Below are positions 1 through 9,042 of a stretch of 64,000 bases of DNA, one piece after another. Made by a program: the position numbers and the translations under genes. A model generated the notes under the pieces. It searched no databases and was not told where the DNA came from. It saw only the letters and a program-made list of their open reading frames with translations. How positions within the stretch are numbered: the first letter of the stretch is position 1; each line of letters opens with the position of its first letter. The DNA comes from Bartonella sp. HY038. GTDB taxonomy: Bacteria; Pseudomonadota; Alphaproteobacteria; Rhizobiales; Rhizobiaceae. The stretch covers positions 1,984,001 to 2,048,000 of the forward strand of contig NZ_CP059725.1 of the NCBI RefSeq assembly GCF_014117425.1, in the 5' to 3' direction.

Positions 1-679
1 CAGATTATGTTTGGCAAAGGTCATTTCATTATCTATGTTACGGATTGAGGTTGCATACGGCTTTTTCTCTCATTGATAGCCAATAAGGAGGATAACCAAA
101 AGCGCGCGATTTCTATTGCAGATGACAAGATCACTTTCCCAATAACCAAAGGTCGAGCGATCATTGATATGATCTGGCCGCTTATGGATAAAGCGGCGTT
201 CATTGATCCTATCGCGTGAAGCCTTATTTTGTCATGCAGGTCTTAGCACATTGTTTTTTGATCTTATGATGGTTGGCGCATGAGATATTTCCATAACTTG
301 TGCACTTTCTGAAAAGTGCATGAGACAATGCTTTAGGTAGTTTCAAAAGTAATGGCACATAGGTCTTTCGCCTTGCCTTCCCTCAGCCAGCCGCTGATCT
401 GTTCCAGTGACCAGCCTTGCGACAGGCGCTCAACAACAAACGTATTCAAGGCGCTGTCCTTTTCCAGAAGGCACAACCTTTGGCGATGTTGCAGGTAGTC
501 CGCTTATGTCACAAGGGAGAATAACCGGTATGTGTCAGGCGATTGCGATTGATCTCGTGGCAAATCGTTGAACGATGACGTGACTGCGTTTTACAATCGC
601 GTTCAAACTATAACCTGAAATATGTAAAAACTGGATTTCTGATCTTTCTTCAAAATATGAAAAAGAATAAGATATCATG
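1..679 (-). pseudogene. IS30-family transposase remnant, copy 1 (3' part beyond window)
   Basis: Minus-strand translation, pieced across several frames, gives the layout of an IS30-family transposase. It starts at an ATG at 679 followed by a helix-turn-helix-like stretch (SYFEERSEIQFLHISGYS). Then come LEKDSALNTFVVERLSQGWS and LEQISGWLREGK near 420-480, and RPDHINDRSTFGYWESDL near 130-190. The catalytic-core piece NIDNEMTFAKHNL lies at the window edge. Several in-frame stops and frame changes show it is dead. The C-terminal part lies left of the window. It has the same orientation as a second fragment at 5382-5866, so the pair brackets the Gabija-like operon. About 230 bp (1-235 and 5638-5866) are shared between the copies with scattered mismatches. 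Confidence 0.8.
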
Positions 680-910
680 GCAATACTCCCAGTTTGCAAA
701 CAGAGCAATAGCATATTACGTGAGTGTGCTGCACTTCCATTTAAAAATCACTAAGTACTAAGATTAATAGTCCAAAATAAAGCAAAGCCTTTGGTGAATG
801 GATTAACAAGTATTTGCCGATGCTTTATGAGGATTATTTGAAAAACAAAGCTCAAAAATCTATAGTGATAAATTTGACATATTAAAGCAAATTTTAATAT
901 GCCAAACTTG

Positions 911-2956
911 CTAAATTGTGGTTATATCAATGACGTTATCTTCACCGAACCATTCTTTGGCAGTTTTTAAAACCGCATTTGATGGTTGATGATAATAGCA
1001 AACAAGGTTTTCTTTTGCCCTTGTGCAACAGACATAAAATAGCCGTGCAGTTCTTTTTTTTACTGTTTCATTTGGTAAAATTTTGCCTGCACTATTGGTA
1101 TCGTCACCGAAAAGTTTTTTAAAATTATAGTTATTCCACTTGCCGTTATCTAAGACTACTAAAACATTATCAAATTCCGCACCTTTGGTTTTATGCTGGG
1201 TAGAAAATGAAGTACCACCGGTTACATAATCATAAAGCTTGATAAATTGTGAATAGCTTAATGTCTTTATACTTTCAAAAATGAAGCTTTTATTTTTGAT
1301 GAAATCATAAAAATTATCATCTTTGCGACATAGACCATATTTATCAGCATCATCGATAACCGCGCCAATAGTTTGACTGCCACTATTATTTTTTAGAATA
1401 TCGATAAAATTTTGTAATTTTTTTCGATCTTCATGTTTAGTAATTTTAAAGTCAGTCTTTCGCATAAATGCATTATAATTTTGTTTTTCTGTAAGTGAAA
1501 TAAGGCTTTGTATTTTAAATAAATGCTCGATCAAGGCATCTCTTTGCGATTGGCTATTTTGTGTGCCGTCTTCATTTTCACCAAAATCACTAATCAATTG
1601 CTCTTTTCTGGTATAGAGTTTAAAAAATGCCTCCACTGGTTGACTTCGAGCATTTTTAAATAGGTCGGGATTGTTTTGAATATAATTCTGTTGGGTCGCT
1701 GTCGGTTGTATTTTAGTTAACATTGTTTTTTCGGCCTTATATTTCGTTTCCAATGCACCAATCACATCACCAAATGTTTGGCCAAGATTATTTACATCTA
1801 GACCATGCTCTCTAATAAAATCTTTAACGCGGTTTCTATAGTCCAATATTTTATTATTATTATAAACTTCCATTAAGCTTACAAATCCTACCTGTGCAGC
1901 AATAAGATTATGCGTAAGGTTTAACTCTTTAGTTGTTTTAGCATTGTTAAACGACCAGCCTAAGGTTTTCTTGAGCTTTTTTAAATGATCGTCAGCTTGT
2001 AAAATTTCGGCGGACGTCGCTGTCGACGAAGGCGAATAGTAGAATTTTATTGATCCTTCTTTAACCGTGGGGTTAATTTGCTCTCTCACCATATTAGGTG
2101 CATTTGGATCATCGGAGTGAATTTGATTTAAGCCATCAAAATTTCTCCGCAATTGATTGCCAAGCTCATAAACAAGACGCGGATTGCGGCGATTTTGACG
2201 TTTTTCGACTTTTTGAAGAACTTTGTCTTTGATATAGCTTGTGATGCTGTTAGCATCACCATCATCAAGATTGCCAACCCCCTCATCATAGATGGATTGC
2301 ATAGCATCACCAAAAAGGCCAATGATGTTTTTCTTTTGGCTTTTTTTTTCTTGCAAATGTTTAAGCAAAATTTCAATGACTAAAGGAGCCGTATCTTGAT
2401 ATTCATCTAGGAAAATATAGTGATATTTATCTTTTACTATTGCGCATAATTTAGTATATTTCTTAAATAAGTGTTTGGCGATAGCCAACACTTCATCATG
2501 GGAAATGATTCCCTCATTTAAGCGTTTAAACCCCTTATATTCAATGGCGTTATTGCCAAGTATTGTCTCATCAAAATCTTTGAATTGATTCTTTTTATCA
2601 TCTTCATTTGCAATAAGTGCATTTTCAGCAATTTCAATTTGCGCTAATTCATTTAAAGCTAATTTCATTTCTCGTTGAAATGGCTTAATATTATTCCATA
2701 AAAATTCATGTATAGTGCTGATAAATACATTGGAGTTCTCAATACGGCTTTTGATTTCATTTGTGGCGGCATTGGTAAATGTTATCACCGCAACTCTTTC
2801 TTGCGGATTGGCTGTTAATATTTTTTTAATAATTTGGACTAGCGAATAGGTTTTGCCGCTGCCTGCGCCGCCGCTTAATAAGAAATTATTTCCGCTTTGT
2901 ACGATATCAAAAATGTGATCTTCTTCACTTTGAGGGTCTAATTTAGTTGCAGCCAT
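911..2956 (-). CDS. UvrD/Rep-like superfamily 1 helicase (Gabija GajB-like)
   Basis: ATP-dependent DNA helicase of superfamily 1. The helicase motifs run in order: Walker A GGAGSGKT near the N-terminus, motif Ia VITFTNAATNEI, motif II FLDEYQDT, motif III QSIYD, motif V STQHKTKGAEFDNV and motif VI RLFYVCCTRAKENL. The reading frame is open up to 2992. I prefer the ATG at 2956 because a strong AGGAGGG lies just upstream; this gives about 681 aa and starts 29 nt after the nuclease stop codon. Pairing with an upstream OLD-family nuclease is the layout of the Gabija anti-phage system (GajA-GajB), although both proteins here are longer than the well-studied Bacillus pair. The defence role is inferred from gene order and domains. 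A repair or recombination role for an OLD/UvrD pair is the alternative. Confidence 0.82.
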   Translation of the reverse strand: MAATKLDPQSEEDHIFDIVQSGNNFLLSGGAGSGKTYSLVQIIKKILTANPQERVAVITFTNAATNEIKSRIENSNVFISTIHEFLWNNIKPFQREMKLALNELAQIEIAENALIANEDDKKNQFKDFDETILGNNAIEYKGFKRLNEGIISHDEVLAIAKHLFKKYTKLCAIVKDKYHYIFLDEYQDTAPLVIEILLKHLQEKKSQKKNIIGLFGDAMQSIYDEGVGNLDDGDANSITSYIKDKVLQKVEKRQNRRNPRLVYELGNQLRRNFDGLNQIHSDDPNAPNMVREQINPTVKEGSIKFYYSPSSTATSAEILQADDHLKKLKKTLGWSFNNAKTTKELNLTHNLIAAQVGFVSLMEVYNNNKILDYRNRVKDFIREHGLDVNNLGQTFGDVIGALETKYKAEKTMLTKIQPTATQQNYIQNNPDLFKNARSQPVEAFFKLYTRKEQLISDFGENEDGTQNSQSQRDALIEHLFKIQSLISLTEKQNYNAFMRKTDFKITKHEDRKKLQNFIDILKNNSGSQTIGAVIDDADKYGLCRKDDNFYDFIKNKSFIFESIKTLSYSQFIKLYDYVTGGTSFSTQHKTKGAEFDNVLVVLDNGKWNNYNFKKLFGDDTNSAGKILPNETVKKRTARLFYVCCTRAKENLVCYYHQPSNAVLKTAKEWFGEDNVIDITTI

Positions 2957-2985
2957 TTTAAGCCCTCCTCTATGTAAGATGGCGT

Positions 2986-5229
2986 TTACCAATCACTGTT
3001 ATCAGGGCAGCTTGCAGCACTATGAAGCAAAATATCAATGGCAAAAGCAGCTTTCTTTTTAATGTCACTTGTCACAGTATAAGCATCAAAATCATTGTTA
3101 TTTCGAATTTCATCAAGTTCGCTCACTCGGAAATTCTGTGTAAATCGATCTTTAATTACCGCATTTTGAATAAATGATCGGTTTATATGTATGAATGCAT
3201 CTTCAAAACTGCGCCCGCAATAACCACTTTCTTCGGTTTGGAAGCTACATTTGACAATGCCTTTAGCATCCGTTTTCCAATTTAATTCAGTTATCTTTTT
3301 TACTTTTTTTTCAACCGCTTTAAATACTGTATTGGAGCCTAACTCGCTATATAGTCCTATTTTAAAGAAAGATTTTAGGGTTGGATTGCCTATGGCTGCA
3401 TCAGTTTCTTTAACTGGGCAGGCCTTTGGTCTGCTCTCACCAGCTTTTTTCAAAACTGTATCGAGATCAGTGATTATTAATGTTCTAATTCCAATAAAAT
3501 TGATAAATTTATCAAATAAATGAAAATGACTGCCGCCAATATCAATGATCGATATATTTTGAGATAGAAGTGCTAGCGCTCCCTCGGAAAGTGTGGCATC
3601 TATTTTTTTCATCATAGCGGGCAATAAAATGCGCTCTGTGTCACCTTCAATAAATATTGCTTTATCGGCAAAAAACAAATCTGCGCGATGAAGAGTGAGA
3701 TATTGTTTTAAAAACCGATAGCTGTCCTCATCTTTTTTATAATATTTGGCTAAATCTTTTAAGTTTTTGCAGGTAATAAAATGATCATTGCGTTTTAAAT
3801 ACTTAATGTCATCAAAATCGCTTTCAGCGACAATATGCGGCGAATGGGTGCTTAAAATGGTTTGCAAGTTATAGCTATTGTTAACTTCTTTTTTTAAAAG
3901 TGTTTTGATGTTTTTTATAAAGACCGCTTGCATTTGCGGGTGCGTATGGGCCTCAGGCTCTTCAATAAAAAACAAATTTAAATCGGCCGGCTTATTTTTA
4001 TTAGCAGTTTTAAACGCTTGTAAATGATGGGCAACATCTAAAATCATGCTAATAAGGTTCATATAACCAAGACCGTTATAATATTCTGGCAGCGAATGGT
4101 CTGTTCCTGCAACATAAGTTACAACTGTATTTTTGCTTAACAGATCCCTATCATTAAGCGATGATGCAATTTTTATACTGCTATCATCTTCTTTTATGCC
4201 CCCAAATTTTTTTATATTTTCCAATAATGGATTAAAAACCGTATCATAGGTTTCGCCTAATTCTACATCCATTTCGCTTAATTGGGCTTGCAATTGTGTG
4301 ACATGATCGCCGTGGTTATCTTGGTCTGCAAGAGCATTATAAATTTTTGCCGATAAGAGCGATAAATTACGATCGCTATCCTTATTATCGACATTTCGTT
4401 TTGCTCCAATATACTTAAAAGAAATAATCGGTGCTAATGAGATTTTGGGGCTATCTAAATCAGTAAAATGTGTTTCATCAATTTCACCATCTGCATATGC
4501 TAAACTCTTTTTTGAAATTTTAAAAAATTTGGCTTGATTGTCTTTTAAAAATTTTAATATTTTCTTATTGTTTTCTTCTAAAGTTTTACCATCTTCGGAA
4601 TTGTCAATTTTAACCTTATTTAGGGCTTTTTGGTAGGTTTTTAGGCTTTCGATCAGATTTATGTATTTTTCTGGTGATATATAATATTCAAAATTGTCTT
4701 TTAAAAATTTAAATATTTTCTTGTTGTTTTCTTCTAAAATTTTACCATCTTCGGAATTGTCAATTTTAACCTTATTTAGGGCTTCTTGGTAGGTTTTTAG
4801 GCTTTCAATTAGATTTATGTATTTTTCTGGTGATATATAATATTCAAAGGATAAAAGTATTGTTTTATTATTGGGATCCAGCGACATAATAAGGCCTTTG
4901 CCAATATTGCTTAAATCGTCGCTATCTTCATACTCAATAAACAGTCGCAGTGAAATTTTTGGTAAATCTGGTTGATCGCCTGTGGGGGGACTAACTGCTT
5001 TTACATCATTTAAAATTTTCTCCTTAAAATTTTTCGCACAATCAATGCTAAAATCATCAAAGCAGAATGAGTTAGCACTTGGATTATTTAAAAATTTATC
5101 AAGAAGGAGTAAGAGCGATGTTTTACCGCAATTGTTTTTGCCAATAATAACCGAAAGCTCTTTTTCTAAACTAAGACTGAATTTTTTCAGTAAACGGAAA
5201 TTGCTAGCTTCAATCTTGGTAATCTTCAT
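2986..5229 (-). CDS. OLD-family ATP-dependent nuclease (Gabija GajA-like)
   Basis: 747 aa. An N-terminal ABC/SMC-like ATPase domain has Walker A GKNNCGKT at residues 30-37. The signature-like and Walker B part is LNLFFIEEPEAHTHPQMQ, followed by the STHSPHIV switch motif. A C-terminal TOPRIM domain follows, with IFIEGDTERILLPAMM and LIITDLDTV supplying the acidic metal-binding residues. This is the architecture of OLD nucleases and of GajA, which nicks or cuts DNA when nucleotide levels fall. GAGG lies 7 nt before the ATG. A perfectly in-frame tandem duplication of 52 residues lies between the ATPase halves (see separate entry). It is first in the operon, with the helicase 29 nt downstream. 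Assignment to Gabija rests on the two-gene layout; the nuclease family itself is secure. Confidence 0.85.
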   Translation of the reverse strand: MKITKIEASNFRLLKKFSLSLEKELSVIIGKNNCGKTSLLLLLDKFLNNPSANSFCFDDFSIDCAKNFKEKILNDVKAVSPPTGDQPDLPKISLRLFIEYEDSDDLSNIGKGLIMSLDPNNKTILLSFEYYISPEKYINLIESLKTYQEALNKVKIDNSEDGKILEENNKKIFKFLKDNFEYYISPEKYINLIESLKTYQKALNKVKIDNSEDGKTLEENNKKILKFLKDNQAKFFKISKKSLAYADGEIDETHFTDLDSPKISLAPIISFKYIGAKRNVDNKDSDRNLSLLSAKIYNALADQDNHGDHVTQLQAQLSEMDVELGETYDTVFNPLLENIKKFGGIKEDDSSIKIASSLNDRDLLSKNTVVTYVAGTDHSLPEYYNGLGYMNLISMILDVAHHLQAFKTANKNKPADLNLFFIEEPEAHTHPQMQAVFIKNIKTLLKKEVNNSYNLQTILSTHSPHIVAESDFDDIKYLKRNDHFITCKNLKDLAKYYKKDEDSYRFLKQYLTLHRADLFFADKAIFIEGDTERILLPAMMKKIDATLSEGALALLSQNISIIDIGGSHFHLFDKFINFIGIRTLIITDLDTVLKKAGESRPKACPVKETDAAIGNPTLKSFFKIGLYSELGSNTVFKAVEKKVKKITELNWKTDAKGIVKCSFQTEESGYCGRSFEDAFIHINRSFIQNAVIKDRFTQNFRVSELDEIRNNNDFDAYTVTSDIKKKAAFAIDILLHSAASCPDNSDW
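4537..4848 (-). repeat. In-frame tandem duplication, 2 x 156 bp, inside the OLD nuclease
   Basis: Unit A is 4848-4693 and unit B is 4692-4537, read on the minus strand. Both encode a 52-residue block that begins FEYYISPEKYINLIESLKTY and ends FLKDN, differing at only about four residues. The near identity indicates a recent duplication that preserved the frame. The block is predicted helical and charged, and lies in the insert between the two halves of the ATPase domain. Confidence 0.95.
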
Positions 5230-5381
5230 TATAACCTCGAGATGATAACATCATTGATAGTAAGTATTAATAATATACAAATATCATATAATATTAAAAA
5301 TATAATTCTATCATTTTATTTGATATAATGGATTTAAAACTATTCAAGCTTGGATCCACCGTGAAGTGCAACACTGTATTA

Positions 5382-5866
5382 TTAAAAGCATAATTTGATA
5401 TCAGATTCAATTTTTTTCATGAAAGCTTGAATTGATGTTTTGAAGTTGAGGTATTTTTTTGGTGTTGTGTTTATGGTGATGATAATGTCCTCGATATCGT
5501 TGTCGATTATAGCATCCTAATTGGTGTAACCTACCAGTCATCGCCTGATATGTACGTTGATATTTTCAATGCCGATTTTTTAACGTGAGGCATATGCATC
5601 ACAGAATTTGTGTTTTAGGTTTGAGCTTTTGGCTAACAGATCATGTTTGGCAAAAGTCATATCATTATCTATGTTACGGATTGACTTACCTGCGGTTGAA
5701 TACGGCTTTTTCTTTCATGGATAACCAATAAGGAGCATAACCAGAAGTGCGCGGTTTCTATTGCAGATGACAAGATCACTTTCCCAACAAACAAAGGTCT
5801 AGCGATGATTGATATGATCTGGCCGCACATGGATAAAGCGGCGCTCATTGATTGTATCTCGTGAAG
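5382..5866 (-). pseudogene. IS30-family transposase fragment, copy 2 (C-terminal two thirds)
   Basis: Minus-strand reading, with stops and frame changes, gives RPDHINH, CWESDLVICNRNRALLV, SIRNIDNDMTFAKHDLL, HKFCDAYAS, IDNDIEDIIITINTTPKKYL and FKTSIQAFMKKIESDI. The last segment is the conserved IS30 C-terminal block (normally DRDIEDI..LNNTPRKCLGFKTP), ending at a stop at 5382-5384. The N-terminal helix-turn-helix half is missing. Orientation matches copy 1. The bases between 5230 and 5381 and between 5867 and 6033 show no gene. Confidence 0.78.
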
Positions 5867-6033
5867 CCTTATGATGAGTGGTAGATTTAAAAGCTTACTT
5901 TTATTTCAGTCCAGAATGCTAAGCGATTTTTTGATGTAAATTATTGGTCTATGTCCCAGTATAAAAATATTTTTAATTCGTATGATGATACTATTTAGGA
6001 TTTACTTTTTATATTTATTCTCGAAAAAATATT

Positions 6034-6306
6034 TTAACAATTTAAAATCAAGAGCTCGGTAATATATTGCTTATTGATTTCACCATTTCTCAAAATGATA
6101 CGCCACAGTAAATCTCCAATTACTAAAAGTACTATGCCAAAATAAATCATAAAGCTAAAAATGATTAATGAAATATCAAACAAAACTGGCATTAAAAAAT
6201 AGGATAAAGGTAGGAAAAACAAACCTAAAACGCAGGCTATCAAACCTATGCGGCGAATACTGTTAGCAAATTTATTGATTTCGATTTCAAATTCTAACTG
6301 GTTCAT
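6034..6306 (-). CDS. Small two-helix membrane protein, unknown function
   Basis: 90 aa. Two hydrophobic segments are visible (IGLIACVLGLFFLPLSYFLM and about residues 45-68), separated by a short turn, with charged ends. It starts 10 nt after the stop of the upstream XRE-type regulator on the same strand, so the two are probably co-transcribed. I do not recognise a family. Lying beside an integrase remnant, it may be cargo of the decayed element, for example a superinfection or toxin-like membrane peptide, but nothing in the sequence shows this. Confidence 0.55.
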   Translation of the reverse strand: MNQLEFEIEINKFANSIRRIGLIACVLGLFFLPLSYFLMPVLFDISLIIFSFMIYFGIVLLVIGDLLWRIILRNGEINKQYITELLILNC

Positions 6307-6316
6307 ATTAATAACC

Positions 6317-6739
6317 TTAGTTGATAATGATGCTAGCTAATGATTTTGCTTCTTCCTCGATTGAGGTGTTTTTTTCTGTTGATTGCCTAATTATATATGA
6401 TACTTGCTTGGCAAATTGATGAGCGGGAATATGTTTTTGTTTTATAGTAATTTCCGCATTCATTGCATCAAGCAATGCTTCTATAGTTTTTTCTCTAATA
6501 TCTACGTCATTTATTGTGTCCATAACGCCATTCCCTAATAAAAGCCATTCGGGGGCAACGGCACATATTTCACAGAACTTAAGAGCTGTAGATATAGGAA
6601 TTTCCCGGCGGCCAAGTTCGTAAAACTTGTAAGTGCGGTCAGCTATATAGAGTTTTGCAGCAATTTTAGCTTGCGTGTAACCGGTTTTGTTGCGTGCTTC
6701 TCGCAATCTATCACCAATTCTATTCAATAATGTTGACAA
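6317..6739 (-). CDS. XRE (Cro/CI)-type HTH transcriptional regulator
   Basis: 140 aa. An N-terminal helix-turn-helix of the Cro/CI class covers roughly residues 8-65 (IGDRLREARNKTGYTQAKIA, then RTYKFYELGRREIPISTALK), followed by a helical tail with no peptidase domain. It is transcribed away from the excisionase/integrase genes across a 97-bp intergenic region containing a perfect 12-bp inverted repeat. That is the usual layout for a repressor of an integrative element. The small membrane protein gene follows 10 nt downstream. Confidence 0.8.
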   Translation of the reverse strand: MSTLLNRIGDRLREARNKTGYTQAKIAAKLYIADRTYKFYELGRREIPISTALKFCEICAVAPEWLLLGNGVMDTINDVDIREKTIEALLDAMNAEITIKQKHIPAHQFAKQVSYIIRQSTEKNTSIEEEAKSLASIIIN

Positions 6740-6763
6740 GGTATCAAAAAATCCCTAAAGTAT

Positions 6764-6811
6764 AAAAAAGATAACTTTTGTGTTGTTTTGTTTTCTATTG
6801 TTATCTTTTTT
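6764..6811. promoter_or_regulatory. Candidate repressor operator: 12-bp inverted repeat
   Basis: AAAAAAGATAAC (6764-6775) and its exact reverse complement GTTATCTTTTTT (6800-6811) are separated by 24 bp in the intergenic region between the divergent XRE regulator and the excisionase gene. The spacing and position suit two operator half-sites or two sites for the divergent promoters. Binding by the adjacent XRE protein is inferred. Confidence 0.5.
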
Positions 6812-6836
6812 ATATTATTTTTAGGTAGGAGTCGAG

Positions 6837-7187
6837 ATGGAAATTCCAAAATTATATTCTCCAAGAGAGTTATCAAGGATTAGTGGTTGGTCTGAAAGCC
6901 GAATAAGGCGCTTATTAACAGCCGGACTTCTCAAACACATTAGAACCGACGGAAATTATTATATTCCTGATGATGCACTGAATGATTATATAAAAAGGAA
7001 TATGTTTGAGCCATGTCAAGATATTACGAAGGCACAAAGCTTGTCAGAAAAACACGACGGAATAGTAAATCTGGAAAGATCGAAAAATCCAAATACTACT
7101 ATGTCCGCTACAAGGATGCAAAAACAGGAAAATTTGTGTACGTCTCAACAGGCGAGGATAACCTTAAAAAGGCTGAGGAATACTTAG
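6837..7187 (+). CDS. Excisionase-like / MerR-type HTH DNA-binding protein
   Basis: 116 aa. The N-terminal ~60 residues form a winged-helix DNA-binding domain of the excisionase type (LYSPRELSRISGWSESRIRR, then GNYYIPDDALNDYI). The remaining ~57 residues look unstructured and overlap the integrase frame by 175 bp, which is unusually long for two real genes. Either the protein is shorter in function or the C-terminal part is read-through into the integrase start. AGGTAGGAG precedes the ATG. Together with the integrase it would control excision of the element, but the integrase is broken. Confidence 0.7.
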   Translation: MEIPKLYSPRELSRISGWSESRIRRLLTAGLLKHIRTDGNYYIPDDALNDYIKRNMFEPCQDITKAQSLSEKHDGIVNLERSKNPNTTMSATRMQKQENLCTSQQARITLKRLRNT

Positions 7188-8123
7188 CAAATTTTATTAA
7201 TCGAACGCATAGCTATGGGCAGACTTCTTGTTTGCTACCATCTGAAATGCCTATCCTCCAAGTGCTAGATGATTATGCACGTTTCAAAATTGGTCAGCCT
7301 AGCGCAAAGCGTTTGAGTTATTCAATGGAGCATTTGCTAAATTTTTGGGGTGATAATGTCGTATCGTATATCAATGTCGAAAACATACGCCGTTATTGTA
7401 CCGTAAATAAAAGGGCATCTGGAACCTTAAAACGCGAGCTTACAGATCTTCGCTCCGCAATTAATCATGCAGTGGTGATGAGCCGACTACATGCATTTAA
7501 TTTTCCCAAAATACCGCTTAATACTCGTAGAAAAGAATGTTATTTGACACGTGATGAAGTTGCTCAGCTGTTGCGTGAAGCGCGAAGGGAATACAGTTCG
7601 AAATTTACGTTAAGCTTATTTATTATTATTGGTTATTATTCTGGTGCACGCAAATCGGCAATTTTTAATTTAAAGTGGGAACAAGTTAATTTTGTCACTA
7701 ATATGTTGGATTTTCGAGATCTTGAAGTCGATCGGGGAAATAATCACCGTGCGCGGATACCTATCCTCCTAAATTACGCGATTTTCTATTTAGACGATAA
7801 AAAAATATGGCAGGTTATCTCAATACATATTTCACCAGAAAAACACCCCCTCTAATCCCGTAAGACACATAGAAAAAGGGTTTCGAGCGGCAGCTAGACG
7901 CGCCGGCTTACATGACGTTACTCCCCATACTTTGCGTCACACTCGCGTAAGTGAATTGGCACAAAGAGGAGAAAAAATACCTAATATATCTGCACATATG
8001 GCAATGAGTGAGCAAACGATTTGGGGTATTTATGCCCATGTCAATAATGAAGATTTGCAAGATATGGCAACCAGAATAAGGCGTTCGCAAAACGTTCGCA
8101 GAAAACCTCACAACGATCAATAA
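7013..8123 (+). pseudogene. Tyrosine recombinase (phage-type integrase), frameshifted
   Basis: The first frame (7013-about 7762) gives an N-terminal SAM-like core-binding region and the start of the catalytic domain (YYSGARKSAIFNLKWEQVNF, with the first catalytic Arg). A short middle segment is in a second frame (PPKLRDFLFRR, about 7765-7797). The rest is in a third frame (HTLRHTRVSELAQRG with the H-x-x-R box, then IWGIYAHV with the catalytic Tyr), ending at 8123. Two indels are therefore needed: one near 7762, and one in the A7 run at 7799-7805. All catalytic motifs survive, so decay is recent or the indels are sequencing errors. It would have integrated the element whose XRE and excisionase genes lie upstream. 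Confidence 0.85.
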
Positions 8124-8360
8124 AATAACGACATCATTTTTCTTGTTCAATTTTAAATTTGTGGCAGTTTTGTAGCAATTGGCGCGAAAATGTGTTTTAA
8201 TCCAGCGCATTGATCCTTTTGAGCGCAGTTAAATTTGTTATTATTTTCACTTATTTTAAATGTACTTGATAGGCTTGAAGAGCGAATCTTTAACGAAACT
8301 TCGCCGACAATTGACTAGCTTTTATCATGGAAGTGGTTTGGCCATGAACAAAAACGCGCC

Positions 8361-8560
8361 TTACTCGCCTTCATTATCGCCATCATATCTACTAGCCTTA
8401 TAATTTTTTTCAATTTGCTTAAATGCGTTGGTTGTTAGCGTGTTAACTTCATAAACGCATTACTGTTCTTCCATAAATTCATGGTTGGCAACAATTTCAA
8501 TATAAGGCTAGGCTTTTTCATTTGCAGGATTTTTATCATAATAAGTGCAAACCTCTTCTT
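8361..8560 (-). pseudogene. Decayed coding fragment of unknown function
   Basis: A minus-strand frame reads EEVCTYYDKNPANEKA, stop, PYIEIVANHEFMEEQ, stop, CVYEVNTLTTNAFKQIEK, then NYKASRYDGDNEGE and a final stop at 8361-8363. The residue composition looks protein-like and two in-frame stops interrupt it, so it reads as a decayed gene end. I do not recognise the family. The rest of the 570 bp between the integrase and the IS elements shows nothing else. Confidence 0.35.
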
Positions 8561-9042
8561 AGCAAAATTTAACTAAAACATTTTGTTTCAGTTAAAGCTT
8601 TTGAGCACCTATGCAATTGGCTTGCAATCTTGCGAATGAGATGATGTTATTAAAAAAGTCGATATACTGGCTATAAGCACTGCTGTATAAATCTTGGGGC
8701 TGGCATAGATGGCTAAAAAAATAATGGTGTCAAATGGATAAGTTACGTCGCAAAAGTCGTCTTTTGCGACGTAAAACAAGAAGAACTCATTAAGTATTTC
8801 GTAGTAGGCTCAACGGCTCGTTCTGCTGCCGTTTTAGCAGGAGTAAACAGGAACACAGCGACCCTTTATTTCCACAAGCTGCGAGAGGAAATAGCCTCCC
8901 GCCTTGAACAAGCCCCCCGAACTCATGTGAGATGCAATTGAACTTGATGAGAGTTATTTTGGTGGGGGGCGTAAAGGCAAAAGAGAGCGCAGAGCTGGTG
9001 GGAAAACACCCGTATTCGAATTGTTAAAACGTAATGGAAAAG

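Noticed and set aside
2153..2383. Plus-strand frame within the helicase gene
   Set aside because: Antisense shadow of a well-supported helicase gene with all its motifs.
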